Positions 1 to 13,011 of a DNA stretch of 64,000 nucleotides are shown one piece after another. A model generated the notes under the pieces. That model was not told the DNA's origin, made no database searches, and saw nothing but the letters and a program-made list of their open reading frames with translations. The stretch covers positions 39,248,001 to 39,312,000 of the forward strand of contig OU612065.1 in the NCBI GenBank assembly GCA_914767715.1, read 5' to 3'. A program made the position numbers and the translations under genes. Within the stretch, counting starts at the first letter, position 1, and the number at the start of each line of letters is the position of its first letter. Source of the stretch: Membranipora membranacea. Lineage: Eukaryota; Bryozoa; Gymnolaemata; Cheilostomatida; Membraniporidae.

Positions 1-172
1 AGCTGAAGGTCAGTTGTACATGTGTTTTGAGCACTAAATAATGAATATCGAACCAGAGTTTTTTAAAAAAATTAGTTGAATAGAATTGTAGGCTAATGTA
101 TGAAAAAATGGGGAAAAATACCAACCAAAATGTGTAGTTAGTTCTTAATTAACCATTATCCTTTGCATGTAG

Positions 173-3100
173 GACCGGTAGTAAACTCGGTATATCACCT
201 CTGATGTTGGCTGCTATGAATGGACACACGGCTGCTGTAAAGCTTCTGCTTGACATGGGTAGTGACATCAATGCCCAGATCGAGACCAATCGTAACACAG
301 CTCTCACTCTGGCCTGCTTCCAGGGCAGACATGATGTTGTCAGTCTACTTGTTGATCGGAAGGCTAATATTGGTGAGAAAATCAATCATATATCATTTTG
401 TTTCACATCTAGACATGAGCAAACTAGCTCCTATGTGCCAATGCAGAGTGTTGTGCAACTAACTTTAGAAATTGGAGGTGAATCCAAAATTGACAGGTAC
501 TGGATGACCTGATTGTGACTGAGTAACATATGAGTTATTTGAAAAAAAACCATAAAGGTAGTAGTCCCTGATCCTGATGACAGATTTCTAGCATCCCTTG
601 TATGTAAATAAACCCATGATATGGTTCTAATTTCAGAGCACAGAGCTAAGACTGGTTTGACCCCTCTCATGGAGGCCGCTAGTGGTGGATATGTGGAAGT
701 AGGTAGAGTGCTGCTAGACAAAGGAGCGGATGTGAACGCACCCCCTGTCCCCTCATCTAAGGACACGGCTCTGACTATCGCTGCTGATAAGGGACATTAT
801 CGGTTTGTCGAGCTTCTCCTGTCAAGAGGTGCTGCTGTCGATGTGAAGAACAAGAAAGGCAACTCCCCTCTGTGGCTGGCCTGTAATGGTAAGACATAAA
901 CATATAACATGAATATATAAACATATAACATGAATATATAAAATATAACATGAATATATAAAATATAACATGAATATATATAATATATAAAATATAAACA
1001 AATAAGCATTGTTCATGCGGTAAGAGAGAGCCACAGTACACTGTTATATAATATTGAAACGTCCTCATGGTTTTAAAATTTATGTCCCTGCTGCTCGCAG
1101 AAGAGAAAGTAGCCAATCAGTTTATAAACACAGCTAATCTGAGGATATATGTTCAGTTTGAGACCTAATTAATGTTCCTGTATCATGTTTTCATATTTAT
1201 CTTTCTCTTTCTAGGTGGACATTTAGATGTAGTACAGCTGCTGGTGTCTAACAGAGCTGATATCGATAGTCAGGATAATCGGAGAGTCTCTTCTCTCATG
1301 ACCGCCTTTAGGAAAGGTCATATCAAGGTCGTCAAGTGGCTGGTCCGACACGTCACACAGTTCCCTAGTGATCAGGAATGTGGGAGATACATCGCTACTG
1401 TTAATGATAAGGTAAGATTTGGGAGCCTCTTTTATTCTAGTAAACAACTGGCCAAACCAACTGCCTGTCATACCCTCTCTCTGACCCTAACCGTACCTTA
1501 CCTAACTCGATCGTAACCCTGAGGAAGATTAGTTTGTCATTTGTCATCACGACCCTCATTCTTACAACCATCATCACTTGTAGGAGCTGTTGAAGAAATG
1601 TCAGCAGTGTATGGGTATTATCGTACAAGCTAAGGAGCACCAGGCTCGAGAGGCTCTGAAGAATGCCAGCATACTGCTGGAACAGATAGAGGTGGAGAAA
1701 TCTAGAGAAGAGAAACGCAAGGAGGCAGCTGCCAGAAAGCGTGAAAAGAAGAAGCAGGTCAGTATTTTGGATCATTGGGTGTTGGGGATATATTCTAATG
1801 GATGTGGTTTATATATTTATATATATATATATATATGGGGATCGAACTAGCCCCAAGATTATCTAATGTTCATTGCTTATTACACACAAATGGTTTTTTC
1901 TCCCCATGTGTGTAGGCATTTGTGCAAAAAATGAGTGGAAAGCTGGATGAATTCTTCAAACTTTTGTTTTTGATTTTAGAAGCGAAAAGAGAAACAGGCA
2001 GAGCAGTCAGACAAGGCATCACCAGAGCCAGAGGTTATAGAGCGAGATCCATCCCCTCCACCACCTCCTGAGAGAAAGAGTAAGGAGCGTTCGTCGTCAC
2101 CCCCTGTTGAACCTGATGATATTATTACTGAACCACAGGCTACAACATCTGAGCCTGTCAGCAAGAAAACCAACAGCAATGGTAGAGCTAAACGCCAACC
2201 AAATCAAAGTATGTTACGCTGACAAAGTGAAACTGCTGCTTACTCATTCTTGTCAAATATAACTGTAATAATTAAATTTTCCTTTATTTCAAGTCAGTCA
2301 AATGCATTCTTCAAACTCAACTAGGGGAAAAACGCATATGTATGTGTACTTTTATTTAATTTCTTTGACTCTTGTAGACAAGGCTGATAAGAATGCCAAC
2401 ACTAAGGAGGAACGCAGCAATGATGTCATCAACAAAGAAAACATGGCAGCCAAGAGAAACAGACGCAATAAGACAACCACTCGTCAGCAGGGAAATAAGG
2501 GCGAACAGCAATCAGATGAGCAACAGAGGGAATCAAACCATGGAAGTAATGCACGCAATCGCACCACCAGTAAGTCAACCTATAAGTTTTTGTGTGTTTG
2601 TGGCAGTAATTGATACTGCTTGCTCTGAAATTCATGGAGACAGCTCATCTTCTTCACGAAGCAAGACAAAAGAAAGATATGAATGCATACTGCACAATAT
2701 GTTATGAGTTATGTCTAAAATGTCCCTAATATGTCTCTCCTGTACAGTTGGAAATTATTTTGTAGGTATTGGTGAGCTTGATGTTTTCCCTGATTTGCCC
2801 CTGATCCCTAACGGAAAAGCAGGTGGTAAAGCAGGCAGTAAACGTGACCGTGGTATGTCTAACATCAGTCAGCTCGACACGTTTGACAATGTACCTGTGA
2901 ATAAGTATGTGTCTCCAAACAAGACGACCCCGTCTAAGTCATCAGGTGTAAACCCCAGTCCTGGTAAGAAGAAGAGAGAGGACGGGTGGAAGGAGGTCTC
3001 CAGGAAGTGAGTGTCATTTGTCTAGAACTTTCTGGTAAAATGGGATGAATATTTTTGGTTGTCATTGAGTGAACATAGGCACTGGCAGTATTAGCTTGGA

Positions 3101-6100
3101 TATGACTGTGCCGTATCCGGTAATGTGATTTTCATCATCAACAATAATAACCATCAGTTGTTTCACTTCATAGGAATATCTGCTTTTCTCGGTGAAATTT
3201 TGCATTCTAGTTTTTTCTTCAAATGAGTTATCCTTTTTCAATTTTCTGTTCTTGTGTTTTTCGTGCACTGTTGCGTTTTGGGTGTCGAACCCATGACTTT
3301 TTGATTTTATTTTCTAATTCTGCGATACTTTTCTTATACAGGAGTAAGAAGGTTGTAGCCGTGCCAGGGAATGTAGTGGGAAGGCTGTCAAAGTCACTGT
3401 CGGTTATTAATAAGATGTATGGAGCTCATTTAGAGTTTGAGAAATCTGACAAAAAGGGAGGAGATAAAACTCTAATCATCAAGTAAGCTTTTCATGTCAA
3501 GTTTACAAGCTACTTGTAATAACTACACCACAGTCCACAAACATTGATTAAAAAGTCAGTTGTCAGAAAATTTTTACAAAAAAATGTGAATAACAACATG
3601 TTGAATACGAATGTTGCATAAAAGCTAACAAAAAAGGAAAAAGATTGCGATCAAAATGGAAACAATATTTTTTTGTAATTTTTCAGAGGCTCAGCTGATG
3701 CCACAAAGAATGCGCATAATCTGATCACCCTGCTGCTAAAGGACCCTGACAGAGAGTTTGAGGCTCAGCTCGGTATTAAGAAGGGCTCAGGTGGTGGGAG
3801 TGCTGCCGCTGCTGCAGCAGCAGCTGCCTCAGCTTCAGCTACTAACAACGGAGTCCCTCCAGCTACCTCTACAGCTAACCAGCCATCTACAAGCATCGCT
3901 AACGCCCAGCCTCAGGACACCATGTCCAGCATCGGGACTTTCAGCATAGCTGACTTCATCGTTACTACCCAGGTAATAGAGGGAGTCAACCAGCTGGTTA
4001 CATAGCTAGTTGTTGAGTTATCAGATGAAATGTATATGTGCTACTGACAGGATGTGTGGAATGCCTAATAGTACATGTGAACTAGCCTAGCTTCTTGCTC
4101 AAATATGGAAATTTCCACCATGGATTCCAGGGATTTCACACAAAAACTAAGTTTTATCATTTTCATAAAATTGATATCAACTGCGCATGAACTGCTGTAA
4201 ATTAAAACATTATGTTTTTGCTGCTCAGCGTGATATACACACTAAAATGTGGATAATCCCCGCTCAGTTTTGGGAATCCCCCAAATTAAGACAATGATAG
4301 CATTCATGTACTGACTTATAAAGCAATATTATGTTTTATCAATTTCCTTAACTGTTTCTTTTATGCAGATTGCTGCACCCACAGAGACCAAAGCTAAGAC
4401 CATACAGAGTAAGCCGGGTTGGCCAGTAAGACCTGCTGTATCCCAGTCTGCCTGGGGACAGCCGATATCATCAACTGTCAGCCAGCAGCCACAACCACCT
4501 GTCAACATGTCACCCAGAGCACAGAGGCCTGTCGCTCCTGCCGCTGTTAGAATGCCAGTAGCTCAGCCAACTCCACCTAAGCTGCCCAGCGATGTGTCCA
4601 GACAGCTGTTCCCAGAAGGCAACAGTCAAGTACCAGCTTCTCAACCCGTCACCAGCAAACCTCGAGCACCGGTAGCACCTGTCCAGAGGCCTGTAGAGCA
4701 TGTACCCCCTCCTCAGCCGATGCCAGCATATGTGTCCCAGGGTCAGGCTTACATACCTACTATGCAAGGCAACGAAACAAAGTCATACATGTCTGCGCCT
4801 GTACAGAGAGCACCTGCTCCCATTGGTTCTGCTCCTGCTCCGATCGGCTCTGTGAATAAGATGCAGCAAAGACCAAATCCAGCATACTCACCTTTCATCG
4901 ATAGCCACATGAGTAAACCCATTCAGCTGCCTAGCCAGCCACATATCATGTCCAACGCTACGTCGATGATGGGATATCCTCCAAGCATGGGCCAACATCA
5001 ACCAGACCCCACCAAAGCTCCAGGATTCCGGCCCACTGCTGTGTCGCCCCAGCTCAGCCAGTATTCACAACACCTTGTACTGCAGACAGCTGGATCGGTT
5101 GGTGATGATTTTAGTAGAGCTCCAGGCTCTCGTTCTGGTCCTGAGCATCTAACATCTCCACTGAGCAATCACACTATCAGCTCTAATGTGCACACTCTGT
5201 TCTCTAACTCGACCCAGAGCCCTAGAGGTAATGTACCCTCACACGCTGTCGCTAACATGCATGGATTGATGCCGCCTCTACAGAACCACTACGGGAGTCA
5301 CTACTCAACTCGAGATCAGCCCATGACCTTACCTGAGATATCCAGCTCTCTCAACCCTAATGCTTCGGAGTTCAACATCCCCCACAAGATGGGTAATGAA
5401 GGTCAGCACTCACCCAGGAACATGGGAGGTATGGGAAATAAGCAGCAGACGTCCCCTATCGAGTACAAGCAGCAGCAGTTCTCTGGTAACAGCGGCCTGA
5501 ACCATCGCCCTGTCAGCGCTGATAATGCTGAGCTGATCCGGCAGATGATGTTTGCTAACTCATCTCCTGGAATGCCTCAGCAGTCTATGAACCCGATGAC
5601 AGGCCTGCTACAGGCCGCCCCGGGTCAGATGCCTATTGGTATGCAGCCTCAGCGCACCTACTCACCTGCCAGTAGCAGACAGATGATGACACCCCCGATG
5701 GATCCGACCCTGACTCACCAGTTAGATGACAGCCCCCCTAGCCTGCAGTCCAACGCAATGGAGAATAAGGGGCCGATGCCGATAGGTGGGGAGAGATCCA
5801 GACGTACTCCTGTCTTTGCAGATCCTGTAGAGAGTGCAATATGGAGCACAAACCCATCAGGTATGCTGTTTATTATTTCATGAATCAATTTATGAATGTG
5901 TTATTGGCTGTTTCTCAGATGTGTCCATATCATATAATGAATTATAGAATTATCCTGTTATTATTGTGGTCGTTCTGTTTTCAGACCAGGATTGGGCGAC
6001 CATGATTAACCCGATGCAGGATCCAGTGACATCATCGCTCATGTCTACAGGCAACCAGATGAGTGACCCTGCTCTTATTCAGTCTATATTCAAGGTGCGT

Positions 6101-6886
6101 GCGTGTGACTCATTCAAGCTCTAACCCCTCAATGTCTTCTGCATTATTTCCTGCAATTCAAGTGTACACTGTGCCTCTTGAGTCATTTGCGCTGCTATTG
6201 AGGTATCAATAAAGCTGTCAAGATAGCCTCGAGTAATCATTCCAAGATAGCCTCGAGTAATCATTCCAAGATAGCCTCGAGTAATCATTCCAAACTGAAG
6301 GACAAGCTGTGACAAAGATAAAGTTGTCGAGAGAGGTTTTGTTGAGTAAATAAACTGTTGGTGTATATTATAGACTGATGGGGCTCTACTGTCTAACCTG
6401 AGCGGTCAGTTCTTCTACCCTGGTGGCTTATCAGGAGGTGGTGGGGATGGTCTTCAGAATACGTGGAACAACTCACCGAGCAAGATGGCTCATACACAGG
6501 TAGGCATACCAATTACTAAGCAGTAATCTAGCATACCGGCTGCAATAAGCTTACCGTGTGACAAGCTCAAGTTACAAAACCATTATGGTCTTTTTCTAAT
6601 ATTTTGTTCTCAATGGTGAGGTTGTGCTGAGATGGATTAATTGTAATGGTTTCACGCTCAATCGTAATGGAGCTTCACTTATTCAGTCACTTATAGATTT
6701 CGTATATTATGTGGTTAGTTGCCAAAGTACTTGTGCTTTTCTTTCATCTAAGGGGATTGTGTCAGATATTCACCAGTTGCAAACTACACGTGAATTTTTT
6801 TTGCATCTGGGAATTTTACAGTGGAATCTTTTCTCTCTGATTTCTAGGAGTGGCCGACATGGAATCAGCCTAACAATAGTGGCTAA
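173..6886 (+). CDS. ANKHD1: ANKHD1/ANKRD17 (mask) homologue, 3' thirteen exons (5' end outside window)
   Basis: Exons read from splice sites and phase: 173-372, 637-888, 1215-1411, 1584-1757, 1980-2208, 2378-2569, 2766-3006, 3342-3482, 3687-3972, 4369-5860, 5985-6094, 6374-6499, 6848-6886. They join in one frame into about 1225 codons ending in TAA. Order: ankyrin repeats matching the second ankyrin block of the family (phrases such as LGISPLMLAAMNGH and NRNTALTLACFQGR), a charged coiled coil (exon 4), low-complexity K/S/P-rich exons, a KH domain split over 3342-3482 and 3687-3972, an Ala run, then a long P/Q/S/M-rich tail with the conserved APGFRP and a Trp-rich C-terminus. Known members are large cytoplasmic/nuclear scaffold and RNA-binding proteins acting in Hippo/Yorkie, JAK-STAT and receptor tyrosine kinase signalling. 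Oddities: the KH GXXG loop is missing and a PAM2-like motif lies at 5350-5382. Family assignment is very secure; exon edges are inferred by eye. Confidence 0.95.
899..980. repeat. AT-rich tandem repeat in ANKHD1 intron
   Basis: About four imperfect copies of a roughly 20-bp unit containing ATATAACATGAATATATA, just downstream of a splice donor. It is simple intronic repeat DNA with no coding signal. Confidence 0.8.
1808..1837. repeat. TA-rich microsatellite
   Basis: Run of TA dinucleotides with one interruption inside the intron between the fourth and fifth ANKHD1 exons. No other function is visible. Confidence 0.8.
6220..6291. repeat. 24-bp tandem repeat, three exact copies
   Basis: Three perfect head-to-tail 24-bp units (6220-6243, 6244-6267, 6268-6291), each containing GATAGCCTCGAGTAATCAT, inside an ANKHD1 intron. 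Because the unit is a multiple of three, a minus-frame reading gives an 8-residue peptide repeat, but the position inside an intron and lack of splice support argue against coding. Confidence 0.9.
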
Positions 6887-7471
6887 TAGATGCCAGGAAG
6901 GACTTGATTGAGAATGGACTTCTATACCCAACAATTGATTACTTTTGATGTAGTGTTACCTGAATGAAATGGCTTTGTAGAAAGGCTAAATGTTTCACAA
7001 AGCACAGGAAAACTTGTCTCCTCTATTCCAGCTTAGAAAGCTGAGAATTAAGGTTCATGTTAATCGGTTCACTTTATACCCTCACCGTCTGCCAAATATG
7101 ACACAAAAACAGAAACCGTTATCAGTTTGCAAGGAAGCAACACTGGTTATCTTGTTTTCATACTTGATATAATAAATGCCTGTATGTACGACCAGGGAGT
7201 TTTAAGCTCCCTGCTGGATTTTGTCACCAGAAACCAAGTCAGTAATACTAATTGTGCAAAATACCTGATTATTTGTCAAAAATAAATAATTTCCAAAGCA
7301 AAAAATGTTCCAACTGGAAAAAGAAAGAAATATTCAACATTTCATTAATATGGTTGTATTGCACACAAGCTTTCACACTAGCCTGGCCAGGCTGTCGGGC
7401 TACTTTCACACCCTACATGTTGAGGTTAAATCATCACGAGATTAGTTGGTGTGTGATGAAATTGTCTTCAC
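6887..7471 (+). other. ANKHD1 3' UTR and convergent intergenic gap
   Basis: 585 bases separate the ANKHD1 stop codon from the stop codon of the minus-strand DED/death-domain gene. The first part is the ANKHD1 3' UTR, with an AATAAA at 7171. No further gene is seen; the two transcripts end tail to tail. Confidence 0.7.
7171..7176 (+). terminator. poly(A) signal of ANKHD1
   Basis: Canonical AATAAA 285 bases after the stop codon, followed by GT-rich sequence (TGCCTGTATGTACG). It is the first AATAAA downstream of the stop. Confidence 0.6.
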
Positions 7472-8311
7472 TCACAATGCCTTCTTCTTGTTTTGAAATT
7501 TCTCTTTGATATCATCCGCAATGTCATTACGAGGTATTACTTTGAGTAGTCTTCTCAGCTCAGTCACTGAAGGTTTAGTTTGACTAATATACCACTCCTT
7601 CAGCACAACCATAGCTTTGTCATAGGCGGTACCTCCTCTATCAATAGTATCGAGTTTGTATTCAGGGATATCCATAAGGCGTGCTAGAACCTGCCAATCC
7701 GTACCAAGTCTTGATGCAGTGTGCTCGAATACCTGCTGAAATCTAGGCTGTATTGTTCTATCTTGATGAGACCTCTCAGTTCCATGACGGATATGTGATG
7801 AGTAGGATGTCGCTGCAGTAGATGTTGATGACATTGTCTGTCTCGATGATGACCGCGTTGTCGGTGAATAGTGTGATACCAGGGTTGCGGGCCCTCTAGA
7901 TGATCTGATGCTCTGTGTAGCTCTCTGTCTTTGTATAGACTTGTCCCTACCCTCATATTCTTCAAATAAATAAGACGTGTCCTTACTGTCACTCCATGTG
8001 TCCTGTACCAGGGTTTTTAGATAATCCATTCGATCAGGTGTCAATAGAGCTTTCTGCATCAGTCTGGTAAATATATCCATCATATCTTTGCACTTTTCCA
8101 GGTTTTTAGGAGTTATGGTGGATATCAGGAGGAACTTCATGCTTCTGAATTTATCCTCATCTGCAATATCTGAGATTTTTTTCAGTAAATTTAGAAATCT
8201 ATCAGTGTCAGGGTGCTGAGATAAGTCCAGTGATTGAGATAGTGAAGTCATGTTGACCACCATCTGTCTGCCTGTTGTTGATGAGTGCCAGGAGAAAGAG
8301 ATCTCTTGCAA
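7472..8311 (-). CDS. FADD-like adaptor: death-effector domain plus death domain, single exon
   Basis: One uninterrupted minus-strand frame of 279 codons. The first Met is at 8311; a second in-frame Met at 8251 begins just before the DED and may be the true start, giving 259 aa. Residues of about 35-105 look like a death-effector domain: six amphipathic-helix spacing, KFLLIS core, and an RMDYL near the RxDL-type motif. A Ser/Thr/Arg-rich linker of about 65 residues follows. Residues of about 190-270 look like a death domain (DWQVLARLMDIPEYKLD; AMVVLKEWY). DED followed by DD is the architecture of FADD, which links death receptors to caspase-8-type caspases through homotypic contacts in the cytoplasm. 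FADD is shorter (about 208 aa), so the linker is unusual. It could instead be a lineage-specific DED-DD adaptor. No intron, no signal peptide. Family call fairly secure, orthology not proven. Confidence 0.75.
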   Translation of the reverse strand: MQEISFSWHSSTTGRQMVVNMTSLSQSLDLSQHPDTDRFLNLLKKISDIADEDKFRSMKFLLISTITPKNLEKCKDMMDIFTRLMQKALLTPDRMDYLKTLVQDTWSDSKDTSYLFEEYEGRDKSIQRQRATQSIRSSRGPATLVSHYSPTTRSSSRQTMSSTSTAATSYSSHIRHGTERSHQDRTIQPRFQQVFEHTASRLGTDWQVLARLMDIPEYKLDTIDRGGTAYDKAMVVLKEWYISQTKPSVTELRRLLKVIPRNDIADDIKEKFQNKKKAL

Positions 8312-11300
8312 ATGTTGATACTCTCAAACAGAACAAGGTTGTAACTCCTTGGTTGTAAGTACACAGCAGAGTGATAGTGGATAAGTAAAGTATAATCCAC
8401 TCTATTAAACTGTTGTATCAAGGAGTGACAGCTCCTTGGTTGTATGTATACCTGCCAGCTGATCACAAACTATGACAAGCAGTATGTCAGAGTAAAATTC
8501 CAACTTTCCTTTTCCTGTACTAATCAGCAAGTGAGAAGGAACAAGGACATTTTATGGAGGGGATTCCCCAAAAAAATCCCCTTCTATGGAATTCCTGAAA
8601 CAATGAACCTAGCCCATGAATTCAGACATTGATTTGTATGCAGTTCTAATTCTCAGCCTCTTCCAAATAAGCTCTATGGAATGAACCAATCAAAATTGGC
8701 TAGAGTAGCCAATGAGTGGCCAGTGATGAGGTCATATGGTGCCAAATAGAATATGCTGCATCATAATTATGCTCTGCACAGATCATTATCAAGATCACTC
8801 ATTTTCCTTTTTCACAGATGTCAGATGAATATTGAAAAGGTTTGATTAAAGATAAACAACAAATGGCATAAACTAATGTTCCAAAACAACATTTTAAACG
8901 CACAATCATAACAACTAAACACAACAACTTTGTAGGAACAAGATGCATCACATTGGAGTTTAAACTCGATCCACTGCTCGATCAACCTAACTTTATTATT
9001 ATTATTATATATGCACTTTATTTCACTGATCAATGTTCTGTCAAAACAAATGAGATCATGTGTAGACATCAAGATGTAGTTAATTACTAAGAAGAATGAA
9101 TCTATAAAATAATCTAAAAAATTGCTCTCTGGTCAGGAAATTACACGGAAAATAATTCAAAAATATCTAAAGAACAGATTCTTCCCCAAGTGTGAAACTA
9201 GTCTCATGTTCATAAATAGAAAATCCCAGTTTATTGTAAGATGGAGGGAATTCACAAAAATGTCACGCACCTGCTATTAAAAATGGTTGTCATCGTTCCA
9301 GTCATAACCATAGTGGCATAGTGCTATTGAATCAAACCCTTGAATTTTTTGAGAGATTTTGATCTTGGTAAGCAACAAAAAATGTATTCCGCTAGGTGAT
9401 TCATCAATTGGATTATAACAGATATTGCTAAAAATCTGGTCAACTTTGAAATGAAAAGCATTTTTTTCATCAATTTATTACCTTCAACTGAATGATGTTT
9501 ATTGAAGATTCAAATATGATTAGGTGATACTATGGAATAAAAAAAACTACAAGATGATTAACTGATGTTATAATCGAAGTGAAAACATTTAAAAATGGAT
9601 TCGGCATGTTTCTGAGTGATGGATTTGGTCAGTCAAAAAGTAGTGGCATAACGGCGAGAAGACTTTGTTAAAAATGGTTCTATCAATAAGTCAATAAGAC
9701 GGATTGCTCTTTACTCTCCTAAAATTTTGAGTACACTAATATTAAAAATGCAAAGTTTTATTGGCTAAATGTGTATCTGGATTGACATCCAAAGTCAGGT
9801 AAACTAGTACATGTTCTAGTTGTGCTGAGTACATTCTGATCAGTATCTGTTAATAGCAAGTAAAAAGGTTGGAGCAGCTTAACTGAACGGAGACCATAAT
9901 GCTGCTATAATAAAATGTTTTTAAACCACTGGCATTCATTCCTTAAATTTTCAGTTGACGAATAAGGAGAGGTAGCCTGTCTTGAAAAGTTTTTCAAGAT
10001 TGGGTGAGGTACAGCCATAAACTTATAGAGATTTCTCTATATGTTTATGGGTACAGCGCTACCACTTTTCCAGCGGGTCAATTTTAAAATTCTCTAAAGT
10101 TGCCATAGCTAACATGAATATACATATATTCTATCGATGTTATCTTATTTGTGAGCTCATGAGATGTTGTTGGAGGGATTATGAAGGGATTATACTGATA
10201 TAGCTGATTTATTGCCAATTTCTATATATTTTAAGGTTCAGGGTTCAACTATGAATGTAAAACTGACACACATGACATGAGTCTGGACATTAGATATGAC
10301 CAATTGTGTCCGCAATGCTGACTTTAACCAAAGATTTAGCCATCTCCTTGTTCCTTGTTTTAACATTTAAACACCTCATACATATACCCTTGCCCTCCAT
10401 GGAGTTTCCTTTACTCCTTGCCTACCCCCCCCCCCCCCCCCCCCCCTCTGTCAAACACCCATCCGTCCTGGCACTACCGTATCAAATCCCTATGCTCCAA
10501 GGATATAACCCTACAGTTTCTTTCAGTTTATAAATTTGATTATGAGCATTTAGTGGTAAAGTGTTACATTGCCCATATCAAAAGGATACTCTGAAAATAC
10601 ATTAAAATCAATGTTGTGAGAAATTCGAATCACTGGATCATTATGATCTTTTGGAGGGAGGAGCGGTCTGATAAGGATATGATTTCTGGTGCCAGATGTT
10701 AATTTTGATTTGGCACTGGCAAATACATTCATCCTTACAAGATCTGTTCGAATCAGGACCATAAACACAGGAGGCAGTATAATAATGCGCCTGTCCTGTG
10801 CCTCTTTGGGGCGATTACCCCAAACAAGCCTCAGGGGCTGTTTAATAGGACGGTCAAATAAGACCTAGAGCAATACAGGAGGAAAAGTCACTCATCACTT
10901 GCAATGCTTGAAATCTAGGACTCCTTGCTTGAATTGGAACTGTGAAATTTATGGCAAACTAACATTTATCGTCAACCTCGTTGCTGTAAAACAAACTTCA
11001 ATCATCACATCAAAGCTAGTGAACACTGGCTTTAACTTAACTTTAACTATTATTCTCTCCAAGGTTAATGGGTAGTCAATTCTTCCGTTGGCCGTATACC
11101 GTTTATCCTTTCAACTACATCAAAATTTACAGCCATTTTTTTACCATTCATTGTTTTACTAAATTGATGTACTTGATAACATTTCTTTGAAACTTTATTG
11201 CTTTGATGAATACAAACTCTTTGAATAATTTTGATTGTACAGTACGCCATATATACTTCTGTGCCATGTACGAAAATGTGCTGCCGATTTGTCAGTAAAA

Positions 11301-12960
11301 ATTGTGTTGTTTATTGTTATCATCTTTGATGTCGTTGTCAAGTTAAACAATGCTAGGAAGCAACTTTTTATGTATTCATTTATTTACAAGCCATTCTTAA
11401 TATTGATCCACATGTAACATCATTCCCCTACGGTATTGATCTTCCAAATAAAAAGCAGATACTGCGTTACAGCAAGGCAAATAGAAGTATTATATTAGAC
11501 TATATTAAAAGGCTCAATAGCCCTATAGATTGAATTTCATGTACTTTGCTCAGCCAGGCCTGATGTGATAAATGGTTACTATGCAGTCTATTGATATGTA
11601 AATGAGTTCTATTGTAGTCTGTATAGAGACATTATGGAGGTTAGATACACATAGCAACCAGATGCAGATCGTACTGTGGTGATATTTGACTAGCATTGTC
11701 AATGTTGGTACATTTCTTCACAGACAGATAGATCAGGAACAATCAACAATTCATCTAATCAGCTTCTAGCTAAGTAAAAGGTATTTATCAACCTATACAC
11801 ACACTGGCTCACTAATAGTGACAGCTATCAGGGAAAGAAGTAAAAAAGTACAGCTTACTTTTCTCTGCTCGTGTTTAACTTTCTATACCGACGTAACAGT
11901 CAGCTATTTGAGGTATGCTTTGTTGTCTTGCGCCATGCATCAACTTACAGTTTAGTCATCACTGGTCAATCATCAATCTAGTCAGGGTCATCATTTCATG
12001 TACAAACTACATCATCAGAAAATGCTGTAAATTTCCTCATCATTCAACATGGCGTAGAATCCTGACTACGTTCAGACGTGAGGTAGATCCTTCAACTGAT
12101 TATTTTGTTGCGTTTTATTTAATTTCCATGCTTTCTTACACTGGAAATGAAAAAAAAATCCTGTTATGTCACACACATACCCAGTGAAATGGTGCAGAGG
12201 TTATGTAATGAATTTTTCAAGGACAAAATGCATAGCGTTGCAAGTTTCTCTGCCTCCCTGTATCCCTTTCTATATTGATATCAATTTAACCTAGCGCTAA
12301 TATTGGCCTCTTGTTGGCCGTGTTGGTAAGGCCAATATAAGTTGATGATTGTAACCAATCTCTAGTTCTCTAACCATTTCCCTTATCAAACACATCCCTC
12401 GATTGGATTACATGTGAGTAAACTCGCACATGGATACCAAAATTATCTGTGTTAGCGTTGCTTAGAAATTGGGCATAATATACTCTGACCATGATATGCA
12501 GGTGGAAAGATGGTCATACCATATTCGATCACCTCATTGCTGTCAATTTTTGGGTAGTTTGCTATTGCTTCTCCGTCGAGAATAATACTCAGACATTTTT
12601 GTGTATTTGTTTGGCCGTGTAATTCTGCTGTTGATTATAATGCTCCTTTATTAGGAGGTCCTGTAGTGAAATGTCACAACTGATAACAGACTGGCGTTAT
12701 TGACACGCTAGTTAGAACACATTGATATTCTCACTCTCTGATAAACACCCCCTGCCTACCTCTTGTTGAACAGGAGCTCTCTTGACGATGAATTTTGGAA
12801 GATCATTTTGACTTAGTGATTTCAACCAGTTGTTCTCTCCTAGTTTGTACTTACCTGATTCCAGGTTATTTTTTATCAGTTAAAATATCTAATAAGTCAA
12901 ACCAATAACATTTCCAATCAGTATTTTAATTATATCCCACCTGTGTTCTTAAACTGTTTC
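8312..12960. other. Intergenic region, no supported gene
   Basis: AT-rich DNA between the DED/death-domain gene and the tektin gene. It holds a 36-nt inverted repeat at 10015-10050, a 22-base C run at 10425-10446, scattered short palindromes and dispersed direct repeats near 8330-8450 that include CTCCTTGGTTGTA. Open frames here are short and lack splice support. One minus-strand stretch of 72 codons (10550-10768) has a protein-like composition, but I could not attach it to any gene. Confidence 0.6.
10425..10446. repeat. poly-C tract (22 bases)
   Basis: Uninterrupted homopolymeric C run in intergenic DNA; similar shorter runs recur later in the window on the same strand. Confidence 0.9.
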
Positions 12961-13011
12961 TGTCAACCTTTTGAATTTTAGTTTTAGATCAAGAAACTAA
13001 ATCAAGCCATC

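Noticed and set aside
775-1116. Minus-strand Tyr/Ile-rich frames that look like membrane segments.
   Set aside because: AT-rich tandem repeat translated antisense to ANKHD1 exon/intron sequence.
4510-4767. Minus-strand frame within ANKHD1 exon 10.
   Set aside because: Shadow of the plus-strand Pro/Gln-rich coding exon.
6121-6315. Minus-strand frame with an 8-residue peptide repeat.
   Set aside because: Produced by the 24-bp tandem repeat inside an ANKHD1 intron; no splice or domain support.
10550-10768. Minus-strand 72-codon frame with protein-like composition.
   Set aside because: No neighbouring exons, splice sites or recognisable domain; kept only as a remark under the intergenic entry.
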